Below the pieces are notes generated by a model. The model was not told the DNA's origin and searched no databases. It saw only the letters and a program-made list of their open reading frames with translations. The position numbers and the translations under genes are program-made. From NCBI GenBank assembly GCA_045599325.1, contig JAZRVT010000034.1:10367-74366 (forward strand): a stretch of 64,000 nt of DNA, in the 5' to 3' direction. This stretch comes from Cacconaster sp045599325. GTDB lineage: Bacteria; Bacteroidota; Bacteroidia; Bacteroidales; UBA932. This document shows, one piece after another, positions 1-8,682 of this stretch. Each line of letters begins with the position of its first letter. The stretch's first letter is position 1.

Positions 1-129
1 TCCCGGGAAAGTATGTCCGTGAGCGTCAGTCCCCACAAAAGGGTTCACATACTTAGTGTAATCCCTTCCGGCGGCGGGTGTCAGGAGCCCGGCCGCCAGG
101 AAGCATACGATCAGAGCCAGCCGTTTCAT
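1..129 (-). CDS. GH92 alpha-mannosidase-like protein, N-terminal fragment
   Basis: Only the first 43 codons are in the window; the gene runs off the left edge. The product starts with a signal peptide (MKRLALIVCFLAAGLLTPAAG), then shows VNPFVGTDAHGHTFPG. That matches the conserved start of GH92 exo-alpha-mannosidases (VNPFIGT..HGHT.PG). Family members trim alpha-mannosides from host or yeast glycans in the periplasm or at the cell surface. The ATG lies 2 bases after the stop of the DPP-IV-like gene, so the two are probably co-transcribed. The family call rests on this short stretch only; the catalytic region is outside the window. Confidence 0.75.
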   Translation of the reverse strand, partial: MKRLALIVCFLAAGLLTPAAGRDYTKYVNPFVGTDAHGHTFPG

Positions 130-131
130 TG

Positions 132-2588
132 TCAGTCGTTGTTCATCTCTTTGACATCCACTTCATAGCGGTGGGACGATCCGAGCAGCCACTCGCTGTA
201 GTAGTCGGCCATCCTCCAGAAGAAGTATTCATTCATATCGCCGTAGCCGTGGCGCTGGCCCGGAAGGATAAGCAGGTCGAAGCGCTTGTTGGCGCGGATG
301 AGGGCATTCACGACGCGGATGGTGTTGCCGGGGTGCACATTGTCGTCGATGTCGCCGGTCACCAGCATAAGGTGCCCCTTGAGGTTCTTCGCAATGTCCT
401 GGTTCTTGTCGATGCTGTACTTGAAGGTGGTGTCGCCCTCAGCGGAGATCTCCTCGAGCACCCCGTGGTGGGTCTCGCTCCACCATCGGTTGTACATACT
501 GTTGTCGTGGTTGCCGGAGCAGCTGACCGCAACCTTGAAAAAGTCAGGATACTTGAGAATCGCGGCGGTTGACATGAAGCCGCCGCCGCTGTGTCCGTGG
601 ATGCCGACACGGCTGATGTCTATGAAGTTGTGCATCGCCGCCAGCTGCTGGATGGCATATTTCTGGTCCTCAAGGCCATAGTCACGGAGGTTGCCGTAGC
701 CGTAGTTGTGATACCACTTGGACCGGTTCGGGTGGCCTCCGCGGTTGCCGACAGTTATGACGATAAAGCCGATCTGCGCGAGGCGGTCGGTGCGCAGCAT
801 ACTGCTGGTCCAGGCCTCGAAGTTTCCTTCGACCTGTGGTCCCGGATATACATAGTCGATTATCGGGTAAACCTTTGTCGAGTCGAAGTCGAACGGCTTG
901 TACATATAGCCGTAGAGGTCCGTGACACCGTCCGCAGCCTTTACCTTGAACGGCTCCGGGAACTTGTAGCCCGCTGCGAAGAGACGGGAGAGGTCAGCTT
1001 CCTCCAATGCCACAGCCCTGCGGCCGGTATTGTCGAAAAGGTCGGCCCTAGGAGTGCTGTCGACACGGGAGTAATTGGCGACAAAGCACTTGCAGTCGTC
1101 AGCCATCGAACATCCGGAATCATTGAAACCGGCAGCGTCGAGCTGCTTGAGGCCGTTGCCGTCATAGCCGATGCGGTAGACGTGTGCGTTGTAAGGATTC
1201 TCATCCTTGTTCACGCCGTTGGCGGTGAAGTAGAGGGTCTTGGTTGCGTCATCCGCACCGAGGATCTTTTCCACGTGGAAGGCTCCGCGGGTCAGGGCGC
1301 GCTTGAGAGTGCCGTCCGCACCATAGAGATAAAGCTGAGCCCAGCCGTTTCGCTCAGACCACCAGACTATCTCCTTTCCCCCGTTGACCAGACGCGGTGC
1401 AAGAGCTTCGACATAAGTGTTCATCCTCTCCTCGATCACAACATCAACGCTACCGGATGCCACGTCCACCACGCAGATGTCGATTCTCTTCATATCACGG
1501 CTCTGGCGGCCTATGTAGAACTTTCCGTTGTCACCGAGCCACTTCGTGACAATATAGTCATCGTTCGCCTCCCTGTTCAGGCGCGGAGCGGTCTCTACCC
1601 AGACGGTCTGGTCCTTGAAGGCGGAGACTTCAATCTGGCGTGACCCGCCGCTCACCGCATCGAAGAGGTAGAGGTATTCCACAGCGCCCGGCTCGCCAGG
1701 CATCTGGTACTTGTAGCTCTCGAGCACCGGCCTCGGCTGGGAGACAGAATTGATCACCCAGAGTTCCTTGAGAGGGCTCATATCATACTTCTGCACCGCA
1801 AAATGCCTCGAGTCCGGAGACCAGCACACCTGTGCGCGGAAGCGTTCGGTCGTGTCCTTGATCTCTGCAGCCCTGTAGTTGCCACCGGCCCAGTAGAAAT
1901 CCTTAGTCCCGTCAAAGGTGAGCTGATGGTCCACCACCGTGGAGTCCTTGTCATCCCTGCGGAGCTTGAGGAGGTCCTCCATAGTCATCCAGTAGAGGTT
2001 GTAGTTCTTCATATAGACGGCTTTGCTGCCGTCCGGGGAGACGCTTGCCCAGCGCGGGAAATCCTTGATCTCCTCCTGCTCAGTCACGTCCTTCAGTGTC
2101 CGGGAGGCTATGTCGTATTCAAACCTGAACACCTTCTTCTCCTTGCCGCCCTTCTTACCCTTCTCCTCTTTTCCCTCTTTGGCATCCTTCTTCTCGACAA
2201 GCTGGGTGCTCTGTATCTCAAAAGTGAATAGACGGTCATCCTTCAGCTTCAGCTTGCGGAAAGGGATGTGCTGGGCGTCGAACGGATCCTTTACTGTAAG
2301 CGACAGCTGCATAGCGATGTCCTCCATATCGAACACCGGGGTCTTTGTCCCTGCCGCAGGGTCGACTATCCAGTACTGTTTCCCCTCTGCAGTATTCCAT
2401 TCATACCAGAACTTGTCAGAATTGCTGAACCAGTGGGGCTTCACTGATGTGCTGTAGACCATCTGGCCGATTTTCTTGAGCGAGAACCTCTCTGCAAGCG
2501 CATAGTTGGGTTCGGTGACGGCAGTCTGGGCCTCTGCCGTGAAAAGTGCTGCGAAGAGCACGATGAGTGTGAGGATATTCTTTTTCAT
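132..2588 (-). CDS. S9 family prolyl oligopeptidase (dipeptidyl peptidase IV-like)
   Basis: An 818-residue secreted serine peptidase expected to release N-terminal dipeptides from peptides in the periplasm. It has a cleavable signal peptide (MKKNILTLIVLFAALFTAEAQ), a long beta-propeller-like DPPIV N-terminal region, and a C-terminal alpha/beta-hydrolase. The catalytic set is visible: Ser in GIHGHSGGGF, Asp in LVTGDIDDNVHPGN and His in LPGQRHGYGD. A Lys/Glu/Gly-rich insert near residue 140 looks like a flexible loop. The start is set by the signal peptide and lies only 6 bases past a TATTTTTG box. The downstream GH92 gene suggests joint use of glycoprotein-type substrates, which is inference. 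Confidence 0.93.
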   Translation of the reverse strand: MKKNILTLIVLFAALFTAEAQTAVTEPNYALAERFSLKKIGQMVYSTSVKPHWFSNSDKFWYEWNTAEGKQYWIVDPAAGTKTPVFDMEDIAMQLSLTVKDPFDAQHIPFRKLKLKDDRLFTFEIQSTQLVEKKDAKEGKEEKGKKGGKEKKVFRFEYDIASRTLKDVTEQEEIKDFPRWASVSPDGSKAVYMKNYNLYWMTMEDLLKLRRDDKDSTVVDHQLTFDGTKDFYWAGGNYRAAEIKDTTERFRAQVCWSPDSRHFAVQKYDMSPLKELWVINSVSQPRPVLESYKYQMPGEPGAVEYLYLFDAVSGGSRQIEVSAFKDQTVWVETAPRLNREANDDYIVTKWLGDNGKFYIGRQSRDMKRIDICVVDVASGSVDVVIEERMNTYVEALAPRLVNGGKEIVWWSERNGWAQLYLYGADGTLKRALTRGAFHVEKILGADDATKTLYFTANGVNKDENPYNAHVYRIGYDGNGLKQLDAAGFNDSGCSMADDCKCFVANYSRVDSTPRADLFDNTGRRAVALEEADLSRLFAAGYKFPEPFKVKAADGVTDLYGYMYKPFDFDSTKVYPIIDYVYPGPQVEGNFEAWTSSMLRTDRLAQIGFIVITVGNRGGHPNRSKWYHNYGYGNLRDYGLEDQKYAIQQLAAMHNFIDISRVGIHGHSGGGFMSTAAILKYPDFFKVAVSCSGNHDNSMYNRWWSETHHGVLEEISAEGDTTFKYSIDKNQDIAKNLKGHLMLVTGDIDDNVHPGNTIRVVNALIRANKRFDLLILPGQRHGYGDMNEYFFWRMADYYSEWLLGSSHRYEVDVKEMNND

Positions 2589-2594
2589 ATTCTA

Positions 2595-2602
2595 CAAAAA
2601 TA
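2595..2602 (-). promoter_or_regulatory. TATTTTTG promoter box for the DPP-IV-like gene
   Basis: On the minus strand the sequence reads TATTTTTG-TAGAAT-ATG, a perfect match to the Bacteroidota -7 element TAnnTTTG. Only six bases separate it from the start codon, which predicts a leaderless or near-leaderless mRNA. Confidence 0.6.
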
Positions 2603-2606
2603 GTAA

Positions 2607-2614
2607 TATCTTCG
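2607..2614 (+). promoter_or_regulatory. TATCTTCG promoter box for the MscS gene
   Basis: A one-mismatch TAnnTTTG element, 19 bases before the MscS start codon, in the 45-base divergent spacer shared with the DPP-IV-like gene. Confidence 0.45.
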
Positions 2615-2633
2615 CAGTCCAACCACTCGAAGT

Positions 2634-5369
2634 ATGAAGAAAAAGCATATTATCGCAATTCTTGCTGCCGTCCTCGTGGCGACACCTATGTTCGCCGTCT
2701 TCACTGAGAAGGACCTCGCACAGACTCTCTCCGTCCTCCGCTATGAACTCAACCAGGATTACGCCAAGCTCGGCAGCCGCCAGGGCCGGCTCGAGATGCG
2801 CAGCGCCTCCCAGCACAGCAGCATCACGGAGATGGTCAAGAAGTGCAACGAACTTTCTCTGATTCTCTACTCCCAGAACCCGGACTTCACGTTCGATATG
2901 ACATACGCCCTCAACGAGGTTACCGAGGAGTACGACGCCTTCAAGAAGCGGAAGATGCCGTATGACGAGATGCTTGCCCGATATGACCTCGAGATCGAGA
3001 AGTATGAGAACCTCATCAGGTCGCTGAAGCGCATTCCTCCGAGGATCAGGGACGAACGCGACACCCTGAGCCGCATCAGCTTTATGTCCGACTCGGTGAA
3101 GGCGGTCACAGACTCCCTCAGGGCCGAGATGATTTCCAGCGGCGACACCTCCGTCAGATTCGGGATGCCAGATATGCCGGTGCCGCAGCTTCAGAACCCG
3201 CAGCAGAAGAGTGCGGGCCAGCAGGGCATGCAGAGGCCTGACCCGGAGAAGCTCAAGGCGCTCCGCGACACATCAAGGCAGGGCACTCTATTCTGGCTCG
3301 ATGAACAGGGACAGCAGGACCGCGACTCCTGCATCATCTACGCCACCGCCCTTCTGAATGTCTACAAGGCCGCCAAGATCAGCATCCTCGTGGACAGCGA
3401 ATACTACGAGAGCGCGAGCCAGCGCCTGGAAGAGAGCTACACCTATGCCCAGAACCGCTACCGCGACATACAGAAGAAGATTTTCATCGAAGGGCAGGAC
3501 AACTACTTCACTGTGCTCGGCTCCTTCGGGTCATACGCCAGGAAGGCGGTCCAGGACGCAAAGGCCAAGTACAACACCGCTTTCGACATCGACAACGAGA
3601 GCATCGTGAGCCACAGCCAGTGGAGAGGCCCGAAAGTGCTCGGCTTCATAGCTCTGGTGCTGGTCTACATTATGGCGGCGACACTCCTGAGCATCATCAT
3701 CATCAATATCCTCAAGAAGAAGGTGAAGAAATTCCAGGATGAGGAGTTCCGCAAGAAGATGCCTTGCCTGACGCTGCTCTGCGGCTTCGTGATCTTCGCA
3801 TTCTCGCTCCCGATTGCCAGCCACACTCTCAACCAGAACTTCTTCAGGATGGCATCAAGACTGCTGCTGATATTCGCCTGGCTGGTCTCTGCAATCCTGC
3901 TGTCGATCTTCATCAGGCTCAGGGGTGACAAGATCCGCTACGGACTGAGGCTCTACACCCCTCTCATCCTGCTCGGACTGATCATCATCACCTTCAGGAT
4001 CATCTTCATCCCCAACAGCCTTGTCAATCTCATCCTGCCTCCTCTGCTGGTCCTGTTCTTCATCTGGCAGCTGAGCCTCTGCCTCAAGGCGAAGGGGAAG
4101 GTGGAGAACAGCGACGTGGTCTATGCCTGGATCACGCTTGTGGTCATCGCAGCCACTGCCATAATGGCAATCCTGGGATATGTGCTCCTCGCAGTGCAGG
4201 CGGTCATCTGGTGGCTCTTCCAGTTCGCCGCCATCGAGACCATCACAGCACTCTACGACATCCTTTCGATGTACTACGAGAGGTTCATCGCCGAACGTCT
4301 TGCCGAACGCCGCAAGAAACTCCGCTCCGACTTCTCCAACAAGGCCAAGGGCACCTACATAGAGATCACCTGGCTGTTCGACCTCATCGAGATGGTTGCG
4401 GTCCCTGTGCTCGCCATCGCCTCCATACCGTTCTGCATCTGGCTCGCGACAGGAGTCTTCGACCTGAGCGAGACCTGCAAGACAATATTCTACAAGCCGT
4501 TCTTCAACCTGACAGACGCTTCCGGCAACGACATCCTCCACCTCTCCATCTACAAGCTCGTGCTCACTGCATCGCTCTTCTTCATCTTCAGATATGCCGC
4601 CTACGCCATCAAGGCATTCTACCGGCACCTGAAGTTCCAGAGCACCCGCCGCAAGAGCGGCCAGGACTACATACGTGCCAACCAGATCAACCTGACCCTT
4701 GCCAACAATGTGATCAGCATCCTGGTCTGGGGCACATATATCGTCATCGCCATCATCCTCCTGAAGATTCCTATGGGAGCGATCTCCATTGTAGCGGCCG
4801 GCCTCGCCACAGGTATCGGTCTCGCGCTGAAGGATGTCCTCAACAACTTCATCTACGGCATCCAGCTGATGAGCGGACGGCTCCGCGTGGGCGACTATGT
4901 GGAATGCGACGGCATCCGCGGCAAGGTGGAAAGCATCACCTACCAGAGCACTCAGATCGAAACCATAGACGGCGCCGTGATGGCCTTCACCAACACGACC
5001 CTCTTCAACAAGAACTTCAAGAACCTCACCCGCAACAACTCCTACGAATTCGTCAAGATACTGGTCGGTGTCAGCTATGGCACAAGTGTGGATGAGGCGA
5101 GGAAGGTCATTCTCGAAGCTCTTGAACCTGTCCGCACCAAAGACCGCTTCAACCGCGAGATCGTCGACCCTTCACGAGGCATTTCAGTGGCGTTCAGCGA
5201 TTTCGCTGACAGCGCAGTGGAACTCGCCATCAAGCAGTATGTGCTTGTCGAAGAAGAGATAGGCTACATCGCCAGGGCGAAGGAAGCCGTCTACGCAGCT
5301 CTCGGTAAGGCCGGAATAGAGATTCCGTTCCCTCAGAGGGACGTATCGGTCAGAATCGAAAAGGATTAA
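2634..5369 (+). CDS. Large MscS-family mechanosensitive channel
   Basis: A 911-residue inner-membrane channel expected to open under hypo-osmotic shock. A signal peptide (MKKKHIIAILAAVLVATPMFA) is followed by a roughly 300-residue periplasmic, helix-rich region. A series of hydrophobic segments runs from about residue 335. The MscS core lies near residues 690-910, with the pore and beta-domain signature LKDVLNNFIYGIQLMSGRLR followed by VGDYVECDGIRGKVESI. The long N-terminal part makes it MscK/YbdG-like rather than a minimal 280-residue MscS. It stands alone and is transcribed divergently from the peptidase gene. Confidence 0.92.
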   Translation: MKKKHIIAILAAVLVATPMFAVFTEKDLAQTLSVLRYELNQDYAKLGSRQGRLEMRSASQHSSITEMVKKCNELSLILYSQNPDFTFDMTYALNEVTEEYDAFKKRKMPYDEMLARYDLEIEKYENLIRSLKRIPPRIRDERDTLSRISFMSDSVKAVTDSLRAEMISSGDTSVRFGMPDMPVPQLQNPQQKSAGQQGMQRPDPEKLKALRDTSRQGTLFWLDEQGQQDRDSCIIYATALLNVYKAAKISILVDSEYYESASQRLEESYTYAQNRYRDIQKKIFIEGQDNYFTVLGSFGSYARKAVQDAKAKYNTAFDIDNESIVSHSQWRGPKVLGFIALVLVYIMAATLLSIIIINILKKKVKKFQDEEFRKKMPCLTLLCGFVIFAFSLPIASHTLNQNFFRMASRLLLIFAWLVSAILLSIFIRLRGDKIRYGLRLYTPLILLGLIIITFRIIFIPNSLVNLILPPLLVLFFIWQLSLCLKAKGKVENSDVVYAWITLVVIAATAIMAILGYVLLAVQAVIWWLFQFAAIETITALYDILSMYYERFIAERLAERRKKLRSDFSNKAKGTYIEITWLFDLIEMVAVPVLAIASIPFCIWLATGVFDLSETCKTIFYKPFFNLTDASGNDILHLSIYKLVLTASLFFIFRYAAYAIKAFYRHLKFQSTRRKSGQDYIRANQINLTLANNVISILVWGTYIVIAIILLKIPMGAISIVAAGLATGIGLALKDVLNNFIYGIQLMSGRLRVGDYVECDGIRGKVESITYQSTQIETIDGAVMAFTNTTLFNKNFKNLTRNNSYEFVKILVGVSYGTSVDEARKVILEALEPVRTKDRFNREIVDPSRGISVAFSDFADSAVELAIKQYVLVEEEIGYIARAKEAVYAALGKAGIEIPFPQRDVSVRIEKD

Positions 5370-5373
5370 GGGA

Positions 5374-5850
5374 TCACCTGCCTACAAGAACAGTGGCATA
5401 GGCCTCGACCCCCTCTTCCCGGCCGCAGAAGCCGAGATGCTCTGTGGTCGTGGCCTTTACTGAGACACATCCGATATCCACGCCGAGGTCGGCGGCAATG
5501 TTTTCGCGCATCTGTGCGACAAATCCGGCGACTTTCGGTCTCTGGAGGGCGAGCGTCATATCCGCATTGACTGTCTTCCACCCCTTTTCCGCAACAAGGG
5601 CCGCCACTCTGCGCAGAAGGATGCGGCTGTCTATACCCCTGAACTCCTCGGAAGTGTCCGGGAAATGGTGCCCGATGTCCCCAAGGGCCAACGCCCCGAG
5701 AAGCGCGTCGCAGAGGGCGTGGATCAGGACATCTCCGTCCGAATGGGCCACACAGCCCTTTGTATGAGGTATCCTCACTCCACCGAGAGTTAAGTCAAGT
5801 CCTTCTGCAAGCTGGTGGACATCGTATCCGTTGCCGACTCTGTATTCCAT
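5374..5850 (-). CDS. ispF: 2-C-methyl-D-erythritol 2,4-cyclodiphosphate synthase
   Basis: A MEP-pathway enzyme that makes the cyclodiphosphate intermediate of isoprenoid synthesis. The 158-residue product has the usual IspF length. It begins MEYRVGNGYDVHQL, with the metal-binding D-x-H, and carries GGVRIPHTKGCVAHSDGDVL and DIGHHFPDTSEEFRGIDS. ATG 5850 is chosen because IspF homology starts there and a TACTTTTG box lies 25 bases upstream; an in-frame ATG further upstream adds 34 unrelated residues. It converges with the MscS gene at a 4-base gap. Confidence 0.97.
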   Translation of the reverse strand: MEYRVGNGYDVHQLAEGLDLTLGGVRIPHTKGCVAHSDGDVLIHALCDALLGALALGDIGHHFPDTSEEFRGIDSRILLRRVAALVAEKGWKTVNADMTLALQRPKVAGFVAQMRENIAADLGVDIGCVSVKATTTEHLGFCGREEGVEAYATVLVGR

Positions 5851-5875
5851 AGCGTCTCTGTTTTTAATTGCAAGG

Positions 5876-5883
5876 CAAAAGTA
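5876..5883 (-). promoter_or_regulatory. TACTTTTG promoter box for ispF
   Basis: A perfect TAnnTTTG on the minus strand, 25 bases before the ispF ATG. It lies back to back with the plus-strand box at 5893-5900. Confidence 0.6.
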
Positions 5884-5892
5884 AAAAAATGT

Positions 5893-5900
5893 TATCTTTG
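5893..5900 (+). promoter_or_regulatory. TATCTTTG promoter box for the mutL operon
   Basis: A perfect TAnnTTTG, 23 bases before the ATG at 5924. It probably drives the closely packed run from 5924 to 11767. Confidence 0.6.
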
Positions 5901-5923
5901 TCACAATAAAAACATTTCCGGCT

Positions 5924-6289
5924 ATGAGTTTGCGCATCGGCTTTTTCAGCACCCCTGAACACCGGGTGTTCCACTACAACCCCTCATACTATGACCCCAC
6001 CAAGGAGCACATCGAAGAGCTCCGCAGAAAATACGGGAAGGACAAGACTGATGAGGAGATAGTCGGTCTTGCTGCAAAAGACGGCGAAAACATCGAACTG
6101 AAGCCCAAGTCAACCTACATCCCCGGTGCAGCGATCCGGGGTTCTTTCCGCAAGTCCCTTGAAGAGAACCGCAAAGAAGAGGGGAACAGGAAAGTCAAGA
6201 GAGTGGTCGTGCTGCTCGGTCTTCTCGCCGCAGCCGCAGTCGCATACTATCTTGCACAGGGACTTGCAACAATGCTGATGAACAGTTAA
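5924..6289 (+). CDS. Conserved hypothetical protein with C-terminal membrane anchor
   Basis: A 121-residue protein of unknown function. It starts MSLRIGFFSTPEHRVFHYNP, followed by a charged middle (EELRRKYGKDKTDEEI). One hydrophobic segment near residues 94-115 suggests a tail-anchored topology with most of the protein in the cytoplasm. Its stop codon abuts the mutL ATG with no gap, and a TATCTTTG box lies upstream, so it leads the mutL operon. I do not recognise a domain. Confidence 0.8.
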   Translation: MSLRIGFFSTPEHRVFHYNPSYYDPTKEHIEELRRKYGKDKTDEEIVGLAAKDGENIELKPKSTYIPGAAIRGSFRKSLEENRKEEGNRKVKRVVVLLGLLAAAAVAYYLAQGLATMLMNS

Positions 6290-8083
6290 ATGCTTCAGGT
6301 ACTTCCCCAGAACATATCGAATCTAATAGCAGCCGGCGAGGTGGTGTCCCGCCCCGCCTCAGTTGTCAAGGAGCTGGTAGAGAATGCAGTCGATGCCGGC
6401 GCCTCATCCATCACCGTCGTCGTATCGGATTCTGGAAGGACCCTGATCCAGGTCATCGACAACGGATGCGGGATGACTCCGGAAGAGGCCGTGCTCTGCT
6501 TCCAGAGGCACGCAACCAGCAAGATAGCCAGCGCCGAAGACCTTGAGAGGATAATGACATACGGTTTCCGTGGAGAGGCTCTCGCCTCAATCGCAGCCGT
6601 TGCTGAGGTGACCCTCAGGACCCGCAGGCCGGACGCGGAGATTGCCACTGAAGTCACAGTCTCAGGTACCTCTGAGCCCCGTTCCGGGAGTGTCGCGGCA
6701 CCTGCCGGCACAAGCATCTCCGTGCGCAGCCTCTTCTACAACGTTCCGGCCAGAAGAAAATTCCTCAAGTCTGACAGCGCCGAGCTCAGGAACATCGTCC
6801 AGGAATTCCTGAGAATCGCTCTCATACGCACCGGCCTCGCGCTGAAACTGGTCTCGAACGGAAAGGAACTCTATAACCTGCGTCCAGCCAGGAATACGAA
6901 GCAGCGCATCAATGACGTGTTCGGGATGAACCTGGCCAAGGGGCTCGTCGAGGTGAAGGTCGACACCACTCTGGTCCGGGTAAGCGGATATATCGGGAAC
7001 CCTCTCGACGCCCACAAGCGCCAGGGCAACCAGTATCTGTTTGTCAACGGCCGCTTCTTCAAGTCACCGTTCCTCCACAAGGCGGTCTGCAAGCCTTACG
7101 AGAAGCTCATCCCTGAAGATACCCTTCCCGCATATTTCATCTTCCTCGAGACAGACCCGGAGAAGGTTGACGTGAACATACACCCTGCCAAGACTGAGGT
7201 CAAGTTCGAGGACGAGCCTCTGATATTCGAGATACTGTCCGCCTGTGTAAGGGAGGCGCTGGGCAAGAATGACTTCACGCCGAGCATCGACTTTGACGTG
7301 AAAGGCGCTCCGGAAATCCCGCTGATGCCTGATTTCAAGCCGGGCGGATTCAACCCTGGGAGATTCAGGACGCCTTCCATAGACTACGACCCTCTTTTCA
7401 ATCCTTTCAACCTTGGCAATCAGCTGCAGAACGGTCCTGAACCTGCCTTCGAACCCTCTTTCGAACCGACGCTGCCACAGCCGCAGAGCTACGGCAGGCT
7501 TTTCGAGGAAGACGGCGCTTCCAGGAACTCGAAACTTCTCGTCCTGCAGCAGAAATACATAGTCACGCCCGTCAGGTCGGGCCTTATGGTAGTCGACATC
7601 CTCCGCGCAAGGGAGAGGATATACTACGAACGTTACCTGGAAAAGCTGGCCGAGCAGCTGCCTGTCAGTGTGCAGACCCTTTTCCCTCTGACATTCACCC
7701 TTTCTGCCGAAGACCATATGACCCTGCTCGAGCAGCCGGACCTTCTCGAATCACTCGGATTCGACATCCGCGACTTCGGCGGGACGTCAGTGGTGGTCCA
7801 CGGCCTGCCGGAAGGATACAGCGCCGGAGAGGAGTCGGTCCGCCGATGCCTCGACGAACTGATCTCGGCCCTCAGGGATGACACCTCTCTCGATGACCAC
7901 AGCAGTCATATGGCTGCAAAAATGGCAGAGAGTGCGGCAAAAAGCGGTCACGGTGCAATGAATCCTGAAGAGGCACAATTGTTGGTCGACCAGCTCTTCG
8001 CCTGCAGGGAGCCCGGTCTCACCCCTGGCGGACGCAGGTGCACCGCAATGATAACACTGGAAGAATTGGAGAAAAAGCTATGA
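6290..8083 (+). CDS. mutL: DNA mismatch repair protein MutL
   Basis: A 597-residue mismatch-repair ATPase linking MutS recognition to strand removal. The N-terminal GHKL ATPase motifs are intact: AAGEVVSRPASVVKELVENA, IDNGCGM, HATSKI, TYGFRGEAL and SLFYNVPARRKFLK. A Pro/Phe-rich linker (about residues 340-400) joins the dimerisation domain. The endonuclease metal motif is degenerate: where nuclease-type MutL has DQHA..E....E, this one reads VDILRARERIYYE. The C-terminal metal loop reads TPGGRRCT rather than CPHGRP. It may therefore lack nicking activity. The gene overlaps the rhomboid gene by 4 bases. Confidence 0.95.
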   Translation: MLQVLPQNISNLIAAGEVVSRPASVVKELVENAVDAGASSITVVVSDSGRTLIQVIDNGCGMTPEEAVLCFQRHATSKIASAEDLERIMTYGFRGEALASIAAVAEVTLRTRRPDAEIATEVTVSGTSEPRSGSVAAPAGTSISVRSLFYNVPARRKFLKSDSAELRNIVQEFLRIALIRTGLALKLVSNGKELYNLRPARNTKQRINDVFGMNLAKGLVEVKVDTTLVRVSGYIGNPLDAHKRQGNQYLFVNGRFFKSPFLHKAVCKPYEKLIPEDTLPAYFIFLETDPEKVDVNIHPAKTEVKFEDEPLIFEILSACVREALGKNDFTPSIDFDVKGAPEIPLMPDFKPGGFNPGRFRTPSIDYDPLFNPFNLGNQLQNGPEPAFEPSFEPTLPQPQSYGRLFEEDGASRNSKLLVLQQKYIVTPVRSGLMVVDILRARERIYYERYLEKLAEQLPVSVQTLFPLTFTLSAEDHMTLLEQPDLLESLGFDIRDFGGTSVVVHGLPEGYSAGEESVRRCLDELISALRDDTSLDDHSSHMAAKMAESAAKSGHGAMNPEEAQLLVDQLFACREPGLTPGGRRCTAMITLEELEKKL

Positions 8084-8682
8084 GAAATCTGCCGCCCGTA
8101 GTCAGAAACCTGCTGATAATCAATTTTATCATATATTTTGCAACCACCATCATCGGGGATGCTATGTACGAGTACTTCGCGCTCTTCCCTGTGGCCTCGC
8201 CGTTCTTCCACTGGTGGCAGTTCATCACCCACCTCTTCGTCCACGGCGGATTCGCCCACGTGTTCTTCAATATGTGGGCACTCTTCATGTTCGGACCGGT
8301 TCTCGAGCAGATGTGGGGCGGGAAGAAGTTCCTCCTGTTCTATTTCATCTGCGGACTCGGAGCGGCAGGCTGTCACGAGATTGTCCAGGCACTGAGCGGA
8401 ACCGCCCTCAACGTCCCTACCGTCGGCGCATCAGGCGCCATCTACGGCGTGATGCTCGGCTTCGCGATGCTCTACCCTGACAGCGTGCTGACGCTGATAT
8501 TCCCACCTATCTCGCTCAAGGCGAAATGGTGGCTCGTGATATATGCTGTGATCGAACTCGCCACAGGCATCTTCGCCACAAGCGACGGAGTGGCCCACTT
8601 CGCCCATCTCGGCGGAATGCTGTTCGGGCTGATAATGATTCTCCGGTGGAAAAAGGGCGGAAAACTATACAACGAATGGTAA
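8080..8682 (+). CDS. Rhomboid family intramembrane serine protease
   Basis: A 200-residue six-segment membrane protease cleaving within or near transmembrane helices of its substrates. Family motifs are visible: HLFVHGGFAHVFFNMWALF, the catalytic Ser in VGASGAIYGV and the catalytic His in VAHFAHLGGMLFG. The start is the ATG overlapping the mutL stop as ATGA. Substrates cannot be read from context. Confidence 0.93.
   Translation: MRNLPPVVRNLLIINFIIYFATTIIGDAMYEYFALFPVASPFFHWWQFITHLFVHGGFAHVFFNMWALFMFGPVLEQMWGGKKFLLFYFICGLGAAGCHEIVQALSGTALNVPTVGASGAIYGVMLGFAMLYPDSVLTLIFPPISLKAKWWLVIYAVIELATGIFATSDGVAHFAHLGGMLFGLIMILRWKKGGKLYNEW

Noticed and set aside
591..1643. A 350-codon plus-strand open frame inside the DPP-IV gene
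   Set aside because: It runs antisense to a clear peptidase gene and its Val/Ala/Arg-rich product has no domain; GC-rich genes give such shadows.
3855..4628. A 257-codon minus-strand frame in the MscS gene
   Set aside because: Very Asp/Glu/Arg-rich translation antisense to conserved membrane segments; a coding shadow.
4211..5095. A 294-codon plus-strand frame within the MscS gene, out of frame
   Set aside because: His/Arg/Pro-rich out-of-frame reading of the channel core; not protein-like.
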